10,792 nucleotides of DNA from Euperipatoides rowelli (Eukaryota; Onychophora; Udeonychophora; Euonychophora; Peripatopsidae), in NCBI GenBank assembly GCA_003024985.2, contig PXIH01S0053160.1, one strand, 5' to 3'. Each line of letters begins with the position of its first letter. Positions within the stretch are counted from its first letter, which is position 1. Below, in pieces: positions 1 to 8,125 of the stretch. The notes below the pieces were generated by a model. That model did not search any database and was not told the DNA's origin. It saw nothing but the letters and a program-made list of their open reading frames with translations. A program made the position numbers and the translations under genes.

Positions 1-829
1 TTTTTCTGAAGCATAAAATTTTATTTGTTATGTACCAAAAATTGCATAGCCTATAATATAAAATTTAGTTTGAATTTTTGTATACAATTTTTTTTTAATA
101 ATAATTATCACTTTTAAAATTGATTTTAATAACTACCTCATGAAAAAGGAAGATTTCATTGAACTTTCACTACAATATTATACTGTTTATAGTTTGAAAA
201 ATTTTCTTGGTATGTTTATATAACTAATGTATTTTTATTGTCACTTTGTAAACTACTATTACCGGTATAATTGGTTTTATTTTGTTATTTTCTACATTAT
301 TGTATACCGTACTACTTTTGTAGAGTACAATTTCTGTGCTTTTATTTTGTTTCACTTTATTTTTATCTACTAAATGATTGGTAATTTCTGTGTCATCTTA
401 ATGCTTTTCAGTTTTGTGCCTTTACAAGTTTTTATATATTTCCAGTAACAAGTCATTTATTGACTTACACTGTATCCGTTAAATAAATAAATAAAAGTTG
501 CTAAATGAAAGAGGTTTTGTGTTTAATAAATATTAGCCTATCAGTAAATGAACAAAACCAATATTTCCACTCTTCTCAGGGAAAAGGTCTAACCAGGGAC
601 AGTAAAAATTGCTGAAACGAAAATACTGGAACCATTTAATTGCAAAAGTACAGAAAATTAAATTTTTATAATAAATGTTAGCATATTCTCCTCCTTTGAT
701 AAAAATCGTTTTGAAAATAATCTTTTGTGCTAATTAAACTCTTTTACAAGCAATTTAAAAGCCTATTTACCTCACCTATTTATTTATTAAAAAAACGGAT
801 ATTGAAACTTGTTGTTGCCCATTTTACGG
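1..829. other. AT-rich non-coding stretch
   Basis: I see no gene here. The sequence is T-rich and A-rich with AATAAATAAATAAA-like runs near 482-495 and no long open frame in either strand. If the minus-strand gene ends near 830-839, this is DNA downstream of that gene. One TACCGTA word (305-311) and two TAGCCTA words (47-53, 534-540) belong to the word excess described in the findings. Confidence 0.6.
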
Positions 830-839
830 TTTATTTATT
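830..839 (-). promoter_or_regulatory. Two overlapping AATAAA polyadenylation signals (minus strand)
   Basis: Read on the minus strand, AATAAATAAA contains two overlapping AATAAA hexamers. They lie about 110 bases downstream of the stop codon at 949-951 of the possible last exon, a reasonable 3' UTR length. The hexamer is frequent by chance in DNA this AT-rich, so the call rests on position relative to that exon. Confidence 0.3.
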
Positions 840-948
840 TTAAGAATAAAATTAACTATGTAAAAAAAAAAAACTAAGCAAATATAGTCGTTTATCTTAA
901 AAAAAGTCCACTTGAAGCTTCAACTGCGGACTGCCTATATCTCTAATG

Positions 949-1129
949 TTAATTTTGGCAGTACACCGGCCTAGTGACTATGTGGTGCTGCCTCCGAGGA
1001 AACAGTTTGGTATCATTGGCTTTCATATCTTTAAGCGTTAGCGTATATAGGATCTTTGGTTTATTTCTCTTAGAATCAGTTTGATCAGTGCAATATTGGA
1101 TTTTTCCTGGACATCTGAACCTGTTTATA
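949..1129 (-). CDS. Possible terminal exon of the minus-strand split gene; product unrecognised
   Basis: This is an open frame of 59 codons ending in TAA at 949-951. It is less AT-rich than its surroundings. On the minus strand it follows a run of nine T and ends its upstream intron with ACTTGCAG, a good acceptor. The first base completes a codon begun in the previous exon. The translation has segments such as CPGKIQYCTDQTDSKRNKPK and ends RPVYCQN; it is basic and polar, with no domain I recognise. Two AATAAA hexamers follow. A problem is that the nearest upstream coding exon (3949-3985) leaves one base, whereas this acceptor needs two. Either another exon lies between, or a different acceptor is used, or this belongs to another transcript. 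An internal ATG is present, but nothing supports a single-exon gene. Confidence 0.38.
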
Positions 1130-1199
1130 CTGCAAGTTGACATTGTAAAAAAAAATGTATATGTTGTAAATAATTAGTTGCTTAACCCTCCGGGGTTAT

Positions 1200-1983
1200 A
1201 TTTAAAAAAAAAAAAAAACTGGTGGTAAAATAATAAAAAATGGTTGGTCTAAACAAAAATAACTTTGAATTTATAATTTATCTAACAAACAATAAATTAT
1301 GACAACAGAGAGAATGCATCAGGCTGCAAGATTAACAATAGCAATATAAAATGAAATCATTTTCAAATTTAAACAAAAATTATATTATTCCTTTTCATAG
1401 AGGAAAACCTCTACAATCAAGAATTTATGTAACCATAAAGTATTTACTTTTATGTAGAATGATTATTTCAAGCTTTTATTTTAGTAGACACTTAACAATG
1501 AAAATAACAATTCTGATGGTTTGAACCCATTGTGACCAAGAAACAGCTTTAGATTTAATTGTCCTTTTGGTTAATAAAATTATTTAAGAACAATTTGTAA
1601 TACGGTGTCTAAGTTGACAGAATTATAGGCATTGGCCAAAACCTACCTATGGAGGCATAACAAAACACTTAAATGAGGGGGGGTGGGGTTCAGAAAATTT
1701 CCTAACCTTTAAATTTATTCTTAATTTTAACCAACAAATAAATGAATACCAAAATAAACAATTGAAATTAATTACATCTGAGCTGTTTATCACCACATTT
1801 TGTTATGAATCAATTTCAATGGTATAGACTCACTAGATATTAAAATGATTAAACTTTTAATTCACCCATTACATGGTTAAAATAATACTAAGAAGGGTGG
1901 GGGGGGGGGAGTAATTAAAAAAAGTGTTCATCTTTTTTTTTTGTAAAATTTACGAATCAAAAATTGTGTGGGGAGGGGGGAAT
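1200..1983. other. Non-coding stretch with G-runs, left flank of the hAT element
   Basis: No gene is visible. The stretch contains poly-A runs, a G7 run (1677-1683), a G11 run (1899-1909) and further short G-runs up to 1980, all on the plus strand. It is probably intron if the exon at 949-1129 belongs to the same gene as those above 3949. Confidence 0.5.
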
Positions 1984-1991
1984 ATCTAGAC
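1984..1991. repeat. Left target-site duplication of the hAT element
   Basis: ATCTAGAC lies directly before the CAG terminus. It matches ATCTAGAT at 2975-2982 in 7 of 8 bases. Eight bases is the duplication length of the hAT superfamily, and NTCTAGAN is the preferred target known for Charlie-type elements. Confidence 0.85.
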
Positions 1992-2006
1992 CAGCTTTTC
2001 TCAACC

Positions 2007-2024
2007 AGGGTTCCGCGGAACCCT
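2007..2024. repeat. 18-bp perfect palindrome in the left terminal repeat
   Basis: AGGGTTCCGCGGAACCCT is its own reverse complement. It lies 15 bases inside the left end of the hAT element. The right end has only the decayed equivalent, TTCCATGGAGTAACCCC on the minus strand. Such a subterminal palindrome is typical of Charlie-like ends and may bind transposase. Confidence 0.8.
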
Positions 2025-2569
2025 AGGAGTTCCATGAAAAAATATGTAACAAATAAAATGTTTTGTCATTTATTTTTTTATTTTTTGCATTTTGTATATC
2101 ATTTTGTTAATTTAGTTTCAAATCAAGTGAAAATCATTTAATTTGGCACTCAAAAGTATCAAATTATCTTCAAATCGATCTAATAAAATTATTAAAACTT
2201 GACGTGTTGAAATAAGAATAATTGTACCGGCAAGAAAAAAAATAATGGTTGTCTAATTAATTAAAACACTTCCTTTCACCTGATGAAGTCTTCATATTTT
2301 AGTCTTTCCTCACTATCTTTGTTTTGATTTAACAAGACTTGAAGGCTGATGTTTTTATTTTTAACGTGTGATGTAAAACAAATCAAATTTATGGTCGTTT
2401 GCCATTTCATAGAATTGTAGTATTTCCTAGTTTTGTAATTAGCATTTTTTTTTCTAAAACTGTGCTGATTTCTTAAAATCATGAAAAGAAGGCATGTCAG
2501 TGATGGAAATATAAAAAAAAATTAATATTGTATTATAGAAAAAATTTAACTCATATAGAGTAAATATCT

Positions 2570-2765
2570 ACTTACCTACCTATTTATCTATCTATCTAGC
2601 TCTCTATCTATTTATCTACCTACCTACCCACCCATCTATCTGTCTATATCTATCTGCCTAAACTGTCTGTCAGTCAATAAATCTATTAAACTCCACCCGT
2701 CTATCTCACTGTCCATTTGTCTATCCATCAATCTATTTACCACGTACCTATCTATCTATCTGTAA
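2570..2765. repeat. Degenerate (TATC/TACC)n microsatellite
   Basis: About 195 bases are built from tetranucleotides of the TATC, TACC, TGTC and CATC types, with clean cores near 2586-2600 and 2746-2762 and decayed sequence between. It lies wholly inside the hAT element and has strong pyrimidine bias on the plus strand. The decay implies an old array. Confidence 0.8.
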
Positions 2766-2882
2766 CTGTATTTAGCCGTACAGTATACTGTATGTAAATG
2801 CATACAAAAAAATACAAATCTCTTCAGCTATATTTTCTTGGCAATAATTTAGCAGTACATACTGTAATTGAATTGTGCACCT

Positions 2883-2894
2883 CCCCCCCCCCCC
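2883..2894 (+). repeat. Poly-C run (C12)
   Basis: Twelve consecutive C near the right end of the hAT element. A second C12 lies at 6029-6040. Such runs are length-variable and assembly-sensitive. Confidence 0.9.
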
Positions 2895-2974
2895 TAACTA
2901 TCCAATCAGTTTATTTATGTTTTTGTAAAAAATATTTTAGGGGTTACTCCATGGAAAAAAGTTGAGAAGCACTG

Positions 2975-2982
2975 ATCTAGAT
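2975..2982. repeat. Right target-site duplication of the hAT element
   Basis: ATCTAGAT immediately follows the CTG terminus and pairs with ATCTAGAC at 1984-1991, differing only in the last base. Confidence 0.85.
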
Positions 2983-3648
2983 GAATAAATGATAATTAGC
3001 TTATTAACATGGAGTGCTAAAAGTTACCATGATACCAGACATTCATTTGTAACCACATGTCCTGAACCTGAATTCAAATCTTGTGACTGCAGTATTCCAT
3101 GATATAGTCACAGTATTCCACGATATAAGCTTATTTATAAGTCCTATCCCAACGACCTGTGAAGTATATTGAATGTCTTTCCTATAAGATCATATTCTTA
3201 CTTTTGCATAATTGTTATGCTACACAATGACATGAACAATTACCGGTACATCTTGTTCTGTTTGTGCCAATAAGCTTGATTTTTAATTGTCAAGGTTTTT
3301 TTTTTAATTTCCAGAATGTTCTGCTATAGGTCTCTATCCTGAAATTCTTACATACGATAACCTAGTAAATTTAAATCTATTTACTTTTTCTTAATATATT
3401 TTATTAAAGTATTATAATTTAAAATAATTTGTCTATTTTCAGACTGAATAGTTCCGATTTCATCTATAGTTATCCATTTTTCAATGTTTTGTTCTATCAT
3501 TATTTAGCACTGTAAATGTTCCTTAATTTTGCATCAATTCCAATTTTTGAACAACTTACAACCATCATAATCATGCTTTCAGAATCCTATTATACTTTAT
3601 TATCTTCTGTAACAGTAGTAAACTAAATAATAATTTTAGTTTCTTTAC
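2983..3648. other. Probable intron; small tandem duplication
   Basis: No convincing exon is seen. Positions 3090-3110 and 3111-3131 are two copies of a 21-base unit starting CAGTATTCCA; the first 17 bases match except for one T/C change. A donor-like site near 3549 has a good acceptor upstream on the minus strand, but the interval has stops in all three frames. Confidence 0.5.
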
Positions 3649-3948
3649 CTGTTCTATAATAAATTTCAGTCAAATTCAAATGGACTACACTATATGTGGC
3701 CTTCTATTTGAAGTCTAAAGACTAAGATGTTGAATTAAGATCAAGATCTAATAGTTCATCAGATGCAAGTCATATATTATTATATGTACATGTATATAAA
3801 ATAAATAGACTATACCAAAGCTGAACTCTTACTACTATTACTCCTCATAAATAAATTATTTTCCATAATTTTACTCCATATAGCAGCTTAATTAGTAAAA
3901 CCGTTTAGGCCTATCTAAGATTTGGGATATTTTTAATACATAACTTAC

Positions 3949-3985
3949 AGTTGACACTGAAGGAATGAATACCATAGACACCTCC
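3949..3985 (-). CDS. Candidate 37-nt exon of the minus-strand split gene; product unrecognised
   Basis: On the minus strand the acceptor is TTATTTTATGCTAATTAG and the donor is AACT|GTAAGTTATG, a full GTAAGT match. Joined in phase 0 to the 4086-4322 exon, it reads GGVYGIHSFSVN and leaves one base (T) over. All three frames of so short an exon are open, so reading frame adds no support. Support comes from the strong donor and the location just downstream of a long coding exon. The next exon must begin by supplying two bases, and I could not identify it with confidence. Confidence 0.42.
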
Positions 3986-4085
3986 CTAATTAGCATAAAA
4001 TAAGATTCATTGTTAATTTAACAAGATTAACATAAACTAATATTGTGTAAGCACTAATTCCCAGAGATTTTTCATCGAATTTCAC

Positions 4086-4322
4086 CTGCTCAGAGATTTT
4101 AACATAGCTCAGATGCAAGAAAACTCTCGACTCCTCTAGCTTTCTCTGAAACTTATTTAATAACTCTCTCCTCACTATTGTGCAGAATGGTCTAGTCCAT
4201 TTTATCCATCCAACTGAACAATCCACAAGTAAGGGTAAAAGTTTTTCCACGGGAAGGACGCTTTTCCTTTGTTCATCTATAAAGAATTCCAAAGAGCAGA
4301 CCAAATGAAGAAGGTAGAGACA
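4086..4322 (-). CDS. Long internal coding exon of the minus-strand split gene; product unrecognised
   Basis: This interval is exactly 79 open codons, phase 0 at both ends, between acceptor TTTCTCCAATAACAG and donor GAGCAG|GTGAAA on the minus strand. It is less AT-rich than its flanks. The translation starts CLYLLHLVCSLEFFIDEQRK, continues through SVLPVEKLLPLLVDCSVGWI, and has a basic stretch IVRRELLNKFQRKLEESR before ending SYVKISEQ. Composition is that of helical protein: many Leu, heptad-like spacing, charged faces, two Trp. It could come from a HEAT/ARM-like helical repeat protein, but I recognise no family. The frame stays open past the donor to 3990, but the residues there (LVYVNLVKLTMNLILC) look less like coding. 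It joins the exon at 4510-4562 in phase. TTG at 4302-4304 is not a real start. Confidence 0.7.
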
Positions 4323-4509
4323 CTGTTATTGGAGAAATGTTGATCCAATCAAGCCATTTATAATCATTTGAGTAAATGTAAAATGGTAGAGTGAATAGCC
4401 TATAGTATTAGCCTCAGAAAACTTCAATTTTGTTTAGTATTTAATTCTGTCTTTTGGTTTCACGTCCAAAAGGTATAATAGCCAGGTTCAAAAGAGAAGT
4501 CAAATTTAC

Positions 4510-4562
4510 CTCATAAATGTCTGGAAGAAGGAATATTATGGTGGTGTAAGGGGCAATAGTTT
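4510..4562 (-). CDS. Internal coding exon of the minus-strand split gene; product unrecognised
   Basis: The 53-base interval lies between acceptor GCTCCTCTGCACATGTGCAG and donor TATGAG|GTAAAT on the minus strand. Two leading bases finish a split codon; the rest reads TIAPYTTIIFLLPDIYE and ends in phase 0. That matches the phase-0 start of the next exon at 4322, only 187 bases downstream, giving DIYE-CLYLLHL across the junction. The frame is also open upstream to about 4650, so an acceptor at CTCAAG near 4577, adding TLLCTCAE, is possible. The hydrophobic run IIFLLP is too short for a membrane helix. Product not recognised. Confidence 0.55.
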
Positions 4563-4773
4563 CTGCACATGTGCAGAGGAGCGTCTTGAGAATTGATTGC
4601 ATGTTAATAGGGTGTCGGTACATCAAAATATTTTGTTTATTAAAATTGTGTGTTCAATATGCTATAGCAATACAAAATACTAAGTCAGGAGTAATGTATC
4701 TCATGAATTCCCAACACTACAATAACCATTTTGAAAAAATGCATGTAAACTCACCATTATATTGTAGGCCTAC

Positions 4774-4837
4774 TTGAGACAACCATCTCACTCAATAACA
4801 TTAACAATAGACACTCTGAGTTGTTCACCATCGATAA
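4774..4837 (-). CDS. Candidate exon of the minus-strand split gene; ambiguous donor
   Basis: The acceptor is strong: a TACTAAT branch-point-like word precedes TGTTTTAG. In phase 0 the exon reads LSMVNNSECLLLMLLSEMVV followed by S, and leaves one base if it ends at CTCAA|GTAGGC. That phase matches the next exon at 4562, giving Lys at the junction. The problem is that a much better donor, AATG|GTGAGT, lies 19 bases further on (exon end 4755). Using it places an in-frame TAA at 4757-4759, and the other two frames are closed earlier. So either the weak donor is used, or the longer form is a stop-containing splice variant, or the gene is decayed here. See findings. Confidence 0.35.
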
Positions 4838-4849
4838 CTAAAACATTAG

Positions 4850-5940
4850 TATACGGTAAGTATAACAATAAAGCCCACCATTCTTGATTAAAGTTAATAC
4901 GAATTAATTAAATGATTTAAAGCTACTGTACTAGCTTACAAATCACTGTTTTAAACAATATTTTAATTAAAGGGAATGGTTTATTGTTATCCCTATTGCT
5001 AGATTGTATTGTGTTTATGATCCATCTCACTTGCCTCTAATCTGTTTTTGGCTGAATAAAATGTCAAAACACTAGATCACATCTCCTTGGATTTTAAACT
5101 AAGTCTCCACCAGAAGACTATATACTGTACATACTGGGTGAAATCGAACCCCATAAGGTTTAAAATTTGTTGGGAGAAGAAAAAATAAATATTTTTTTGT
5201 TATATTTCAGTTACGGTAACTAGTATTTTCCATCTACTGTAAGTGCTGTTACTAACACTATCTTTTATTTAATGGTTGTTAAAACTTTACATAGACTATT
5301 TGTTAGAAAGAATATAAAGTGACAAATTAAAGTTGCACTATTATGCATGCATAGAATGTTTGTTGTTCATACATAATGAATGAAAATTGTGTCTATACAA
5401 CACTGGAAAATAACTTTTATAAAGTTACTGCCCAATTCCCACATGTTGTGAAGTCATAAGTAATATCCCTAGCTTAATAATCCTAGGCTCAATAAAAAAC
5501 AAATTGAACTTCAATTACTACCATCGACTTAATTTATCAAATTTTTATCAAATATGTATTGGTATAATCCTGATGATCAATACTGATTGTGAAATATACT
5601 AGGTAAGCTTAATCGTGATTAAAGTGGTCTACAACAGGAAGTTTTACCCAAATATATATATATATACAGTATGTTGTCTAAGTGTTTCTTTCAGCTTCAG
5701 ACAGACACAAATGATACTTTATCTTCAATCTAACTTAAATTAATTAAGTTATAAGAACTAATCATGGTTTGAAATATTTTTTCAGCAATTTTGCATAAAC
5801 AATTTTATGGGCTCCTACACTAAAATTATGTAATTATGTTTCGAAATTTGCTTCCAGCATAAAATTTGGCACATATCACACCTAATGTAACCTTCCCCCT
5901 TGGAGAGAATGGGCTAAGTTTTCATTAGATTATGACTTTG
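4850..5940. other. Probable intron; no gene seen
   Basis: Donor-like sites at about 4935 and 5032 on the minus strand lack an open frame or acceptor behind them. A (TA)n run occupies 5653-5665. Five TACNGTA words lie between 4852 and 5241 and a sixth at 5665-5671. Confidence 0.45.
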
Positions 5941-6028
5941 TTTACCTTGTTTATCCTGCTTTGAACCAATAAATTGTAGATAAAAGTATGAAATTGGGTT
6001 CACTGAAAAAGTCATTGGTGCCTAGTAT

Positions 6029-6040
6029 CCCCCCCCCCCC
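6029..6040 (+). repeat. Poly-C run (C12)
   Basis: Twelve consecutive C in otherwise AT-rich DNA, the second such run in the window. It lies between a weak exon candidate (5946-6002) and the hairpin region above 6130. Confidence 0.9.
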
Positions 6041-6138
6041 ATTTCCCTTTTTAGAATTAGGGGTGGGAGATTGATTTCCATAAAATTAGAAATATAGTAC
6101 AAAGTTTGACACTAGAGGCAGCAACATGACGAATACCA

Positions 6139-6161
6139 TCAGTTGTTTTCAACTGACGTCA
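6139..6161. repeat. Perfect 7-bp hairpin overlapping a CRE-like TGACGTCA palindrome
   Basis: TCAGTTG (6139-6145), loop TTTT, CAACTGA (6150-6156) is a perfect stem-loop. Its right arm overlaps TGACGTCA (6154-6161), the full palindromic cAMP-response element octamer. No adjacent promoter is visible, so a regulatory role is not shown. Confidence 0.6.
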
Positions 6162-6425
6162 TATTTTTATTATCAGTTAAAGAAAAAATTTGTCAGTTCT
6201 GCCCGCATTTTTGTCTAGATACGTTTTTATTAAATTAGCCAATAGCAATTTACAAAACTCCAACAGCTTGCCTCATTGTCAGTATGACCTTTGCTTTTAG
6301 AACTTTAGAAATAAAGATTAAAAATTATCCCTAGTTTTTTTTTTTTTAGGTTATTATGTAGGTTATCAAATTTTTCTGTTTGCCGTTGGAATATTACATA
6401 TGGCGCCGGTACACATTCACTGGTG

Positions 6426-6480
6426 ATAAGTTTTTGGAGCCCAGTCTAAAAACTTATTATCAATACTAGTAGTAGTATTG
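6426..6480. repeat. Two adjacent perfect hairpins
   Basis: The first has arms ATAAGTTTTT (6426-6435) and AAAAACTTAT (6448-6457) with a 12-base loop that is GC-richer than the arms. The second, three bases on, has arms CAATACTA (6461-6468) and TAGTATTG (6473-6480) with loop GTAG. Both stems are perfect. They may be a structured RNA, a decayed inverted-repeat element, or chance in AT-rich DNA. Confidence 0.6.
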
Positions 6481-6535
6481 CTTTTCTTTTTTAACAATTG
6501 AAGTAATAAATATTTAATTCTGTATTAAATATTAC

Positions 6536-6568
6536 CAGCCTCTTCTTTTCATCTGTGGGAATCTTATT
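6536..6568 (-). CDS. Weak candidate microexon of the minus-strand split gene
   Basis: The acceptor is one of the best in the window: CTTTCTACCCTTTCTTTCCCAG on the minus strand has a long pyrimidine tract. The donor CTG|GTAATA is moderate. In phase 0 the 33 bases read NKIPTDEKKRL and join the exon at 4837 in phase. An alternative acceptor 16 bases inside (after CCCACAG, exon start 6552) gives a 17-base version ending in the same frame. The interval is too short for coding statistics, so the call rests on splice sites and phase alone. Confidence 0.22.
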
Positions 6569-7833
6569 CTGGGAAAGAAAGGGTAGAAAGTATGGACAAA
6601 AAAGTGGAATATGAGTATTAAATTATCCACTATAGGCTGAAAATTGAACCAAAATAAAAGTTTCAGTTGTTAAAAATGAAAACAATATAATTTGTTTAAA
6701 AAATGTGACACAACAAAACACACATGAAAATATGAAAAATCATTGTAAATTGAACAATTATCATTTTTACAAATGACAGCAGATCAATTCTGAGCATTAA
6801 ACAATTTAGTATGTAGCCTAGTAGTAATAAATATTTAATTAAAGTACTGTATGTACTCTATATATATTTTTATTTTATTTTGATATACTTTGCTGATTTA
6901 ATTAATTTTTTTTTAGCAATTCTTGTTCCTTGTCCCATGGTTATTGATCTTTTACCTTCTGAATTAAAAAATCCAAAACCAAACATTCTAATTAAATATA
7001 ACTAACTTTGTTTGATAAATAGAAAAGTAGGTGGAATAAAATAAGTTTGGGACTTTGGAAAAGAAAATGAGTATCGAGAAATACATAAGGTAAAGACAAT
7101 TTTTCCATGTAGACCAAACATCAATACTCAGGTCTCCTTAATCCTAAATATAAGCATGCTCAATAAACTGCATCCGGTTCCCCATTTTTTTTTTTTTGTC
7201 TAATTAAAAATGTCTTAGTTAGTGGAAGCCACGTAAAGGCTATTAGCAATTAAATGAATGAAAAACTCACTCATTGTAACGAAATGGAATAAACATTCCT
7301 GTATAGGAAAGTAGTAGGCTATAAACTATAATATGTTTATATTTATAGCGTATATCTATACTATAAGAAGGCAGAGGTAAATATGTTTTTAATTACTTTT
7401 TACGTTAAATTGTAAGGCCTACTTTACACGTTAATTCATTAAAGCTATATTAAGCTCGGAATAAATATTTAGACATCTCTTGTTTGTTAAATAATATTAA
7501 CATAATAAGTTTACGCAAGATTAAGCCCTGCATTATTTACATGATGAATTTTTGATAATATTCGAAGCTGTAATTAATGAGAATGATACTAAAATTCTAG
7601 AGAGACTGTAAGTAGCCTACAGTATTCAATTAAAGTATAGTATTGAAAGTTATATATTTGCACCACGAGTGAAAATTAATGTTTACCATTGATATAATTT
7701 AATATCTACACGTATTACTCTGAAGCATTAATATTAAAGTCAAAGTCGATATTCCAGTAGCCTAACACTACTACCCATTTGATACAATATAGATCTATTG
7801 TCGTATGCAATTAAATATTAAAAGTATTATTAC
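6569..7833. other. Probable intron; no firm feature
   Basis: The stretch is AT-rich, with poly-T runs near 6910 and 7187. A 28-base interval at 7271-7298 has a strong acceptor (TACTTTCCTATACAG) and a GTGAGT donor on the minus strand, but it is too short to judge. I see nothing else to report. Confidence 0.45.
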
Positions 7834-7886
7834 CAACTTTGTAACCGGAGGTACTAATTGAACTGTGTACCATATTATCTTAAATT
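7834..7886 (-). CDS. Weak candidate exon of the minus-strand split gene
   Basis: This interval is 53 bases with acceptor ACATTGACTTTTGCTAG and donor GTTG|GTAATA on the minus strand. Only one of three frames is open; it reads FKIIWYTVQLVPPVTKL after two leading bases and ends in phase 0, matching the 6568 candidate. It does not join the 8126-8184 exon in phase. A shorter version starting at 7862 after GTACACAG does, reading SISTSGYKV and leaving one base. Which version, if either, is real cannot be settled by eye. Confidence 0.22.
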
Positions 7887-8125
7887 CTAGCAAAAGTCAA
7901 TGTATGATATAGTTTGAGCCATAATATTGTGTATATATTGATTTTTCCATTTTCATTGATAATGTAAGGTATTACTTCAACTTATATCCTCATCTGTAAT
8001 AATTACAGTATAACATCGACAATTAAAAATATTATTTTTAATCTTCAGAAAGAAAAATCATTTATATATTGCATACATAATTTGATACCTGGTTAAGAAT
8101 CTTGTCACTAGTGTCTTACTATTAC

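Larger units (their letters stand above)
1992..2974. mobile_element. Non-autonomous hAT DNA transposon (Charlie-like), 983 bp
   Basis: The left end begins CAGCTTTTCTCAACC. The right end, reverse-complemented, begins CAGTGCTTCTCAAC. Both resemble the CAGNGGTTCTCAACC terminus of hAT-Charlie elements. Similarity continues through TTCC-N2-GGA and AACCC/ACCC, giving imperfect inverted repeats of about 35 bases. An 8-bp NTCTAGAN duplication flanks the element, which fixes the boundaries to the base. The interior has no transposase: the longest open frame (minus strand, 2276-2482) lacks a recognisable BED finger or hAT dimerisation motif. It does hold a degenerate tetranucleotide repeat. This is therefore a MITE-like internally deleted copy that would need a transposase supplied elsewhere. 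The imperfect inverted repeats and single duplication mismatch suggest an old insertion. Confidence 0.88.

Noticed and set aside
1651-1672. Splice-like GTAGGT donor preceded by a pyrimidine tract on the minus strand
   Set aside because: The implied exon is about 20 bases, and the pyrimidine tract comes from the G-run on the opposite strand.
2276-2482. 68-codon minus-strand open frame inside the hAT element
   Set aside because: It has no BED finger, DDE or hAT dimerisation motif and is Asn/Lys-rich as expected from AT-rich DNA. It lies in a short internally deleted transposon.
3549-3594. Exon between a good acceptor (TACTGTTACAG) and GTAAGT donor on the minus strand
   Set aside because: All three frames contain stops within the 46 bases.
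4571-4777. 68-codon plus-strand open frame
   Set aside because: It overlaps the minus-strand exon region on the opposite strand and has no coding character of its own.
5946-6002. 57-base interval with acceptor GACTTTTTCAG and donor ACAAG|GTAAAC on the minus strand
   Set aside because: One frame is open (PISYFYLQFIGSKQDKQ), but its phase does not fit the following exon at 4837 without a further exon. Kept only as a possibility.
7271-7298. 28-base microexon with strong acceptor and GTGAGT donor
   Set aside because: It is too short to judge, and its phase fits only some of the alternative chains.
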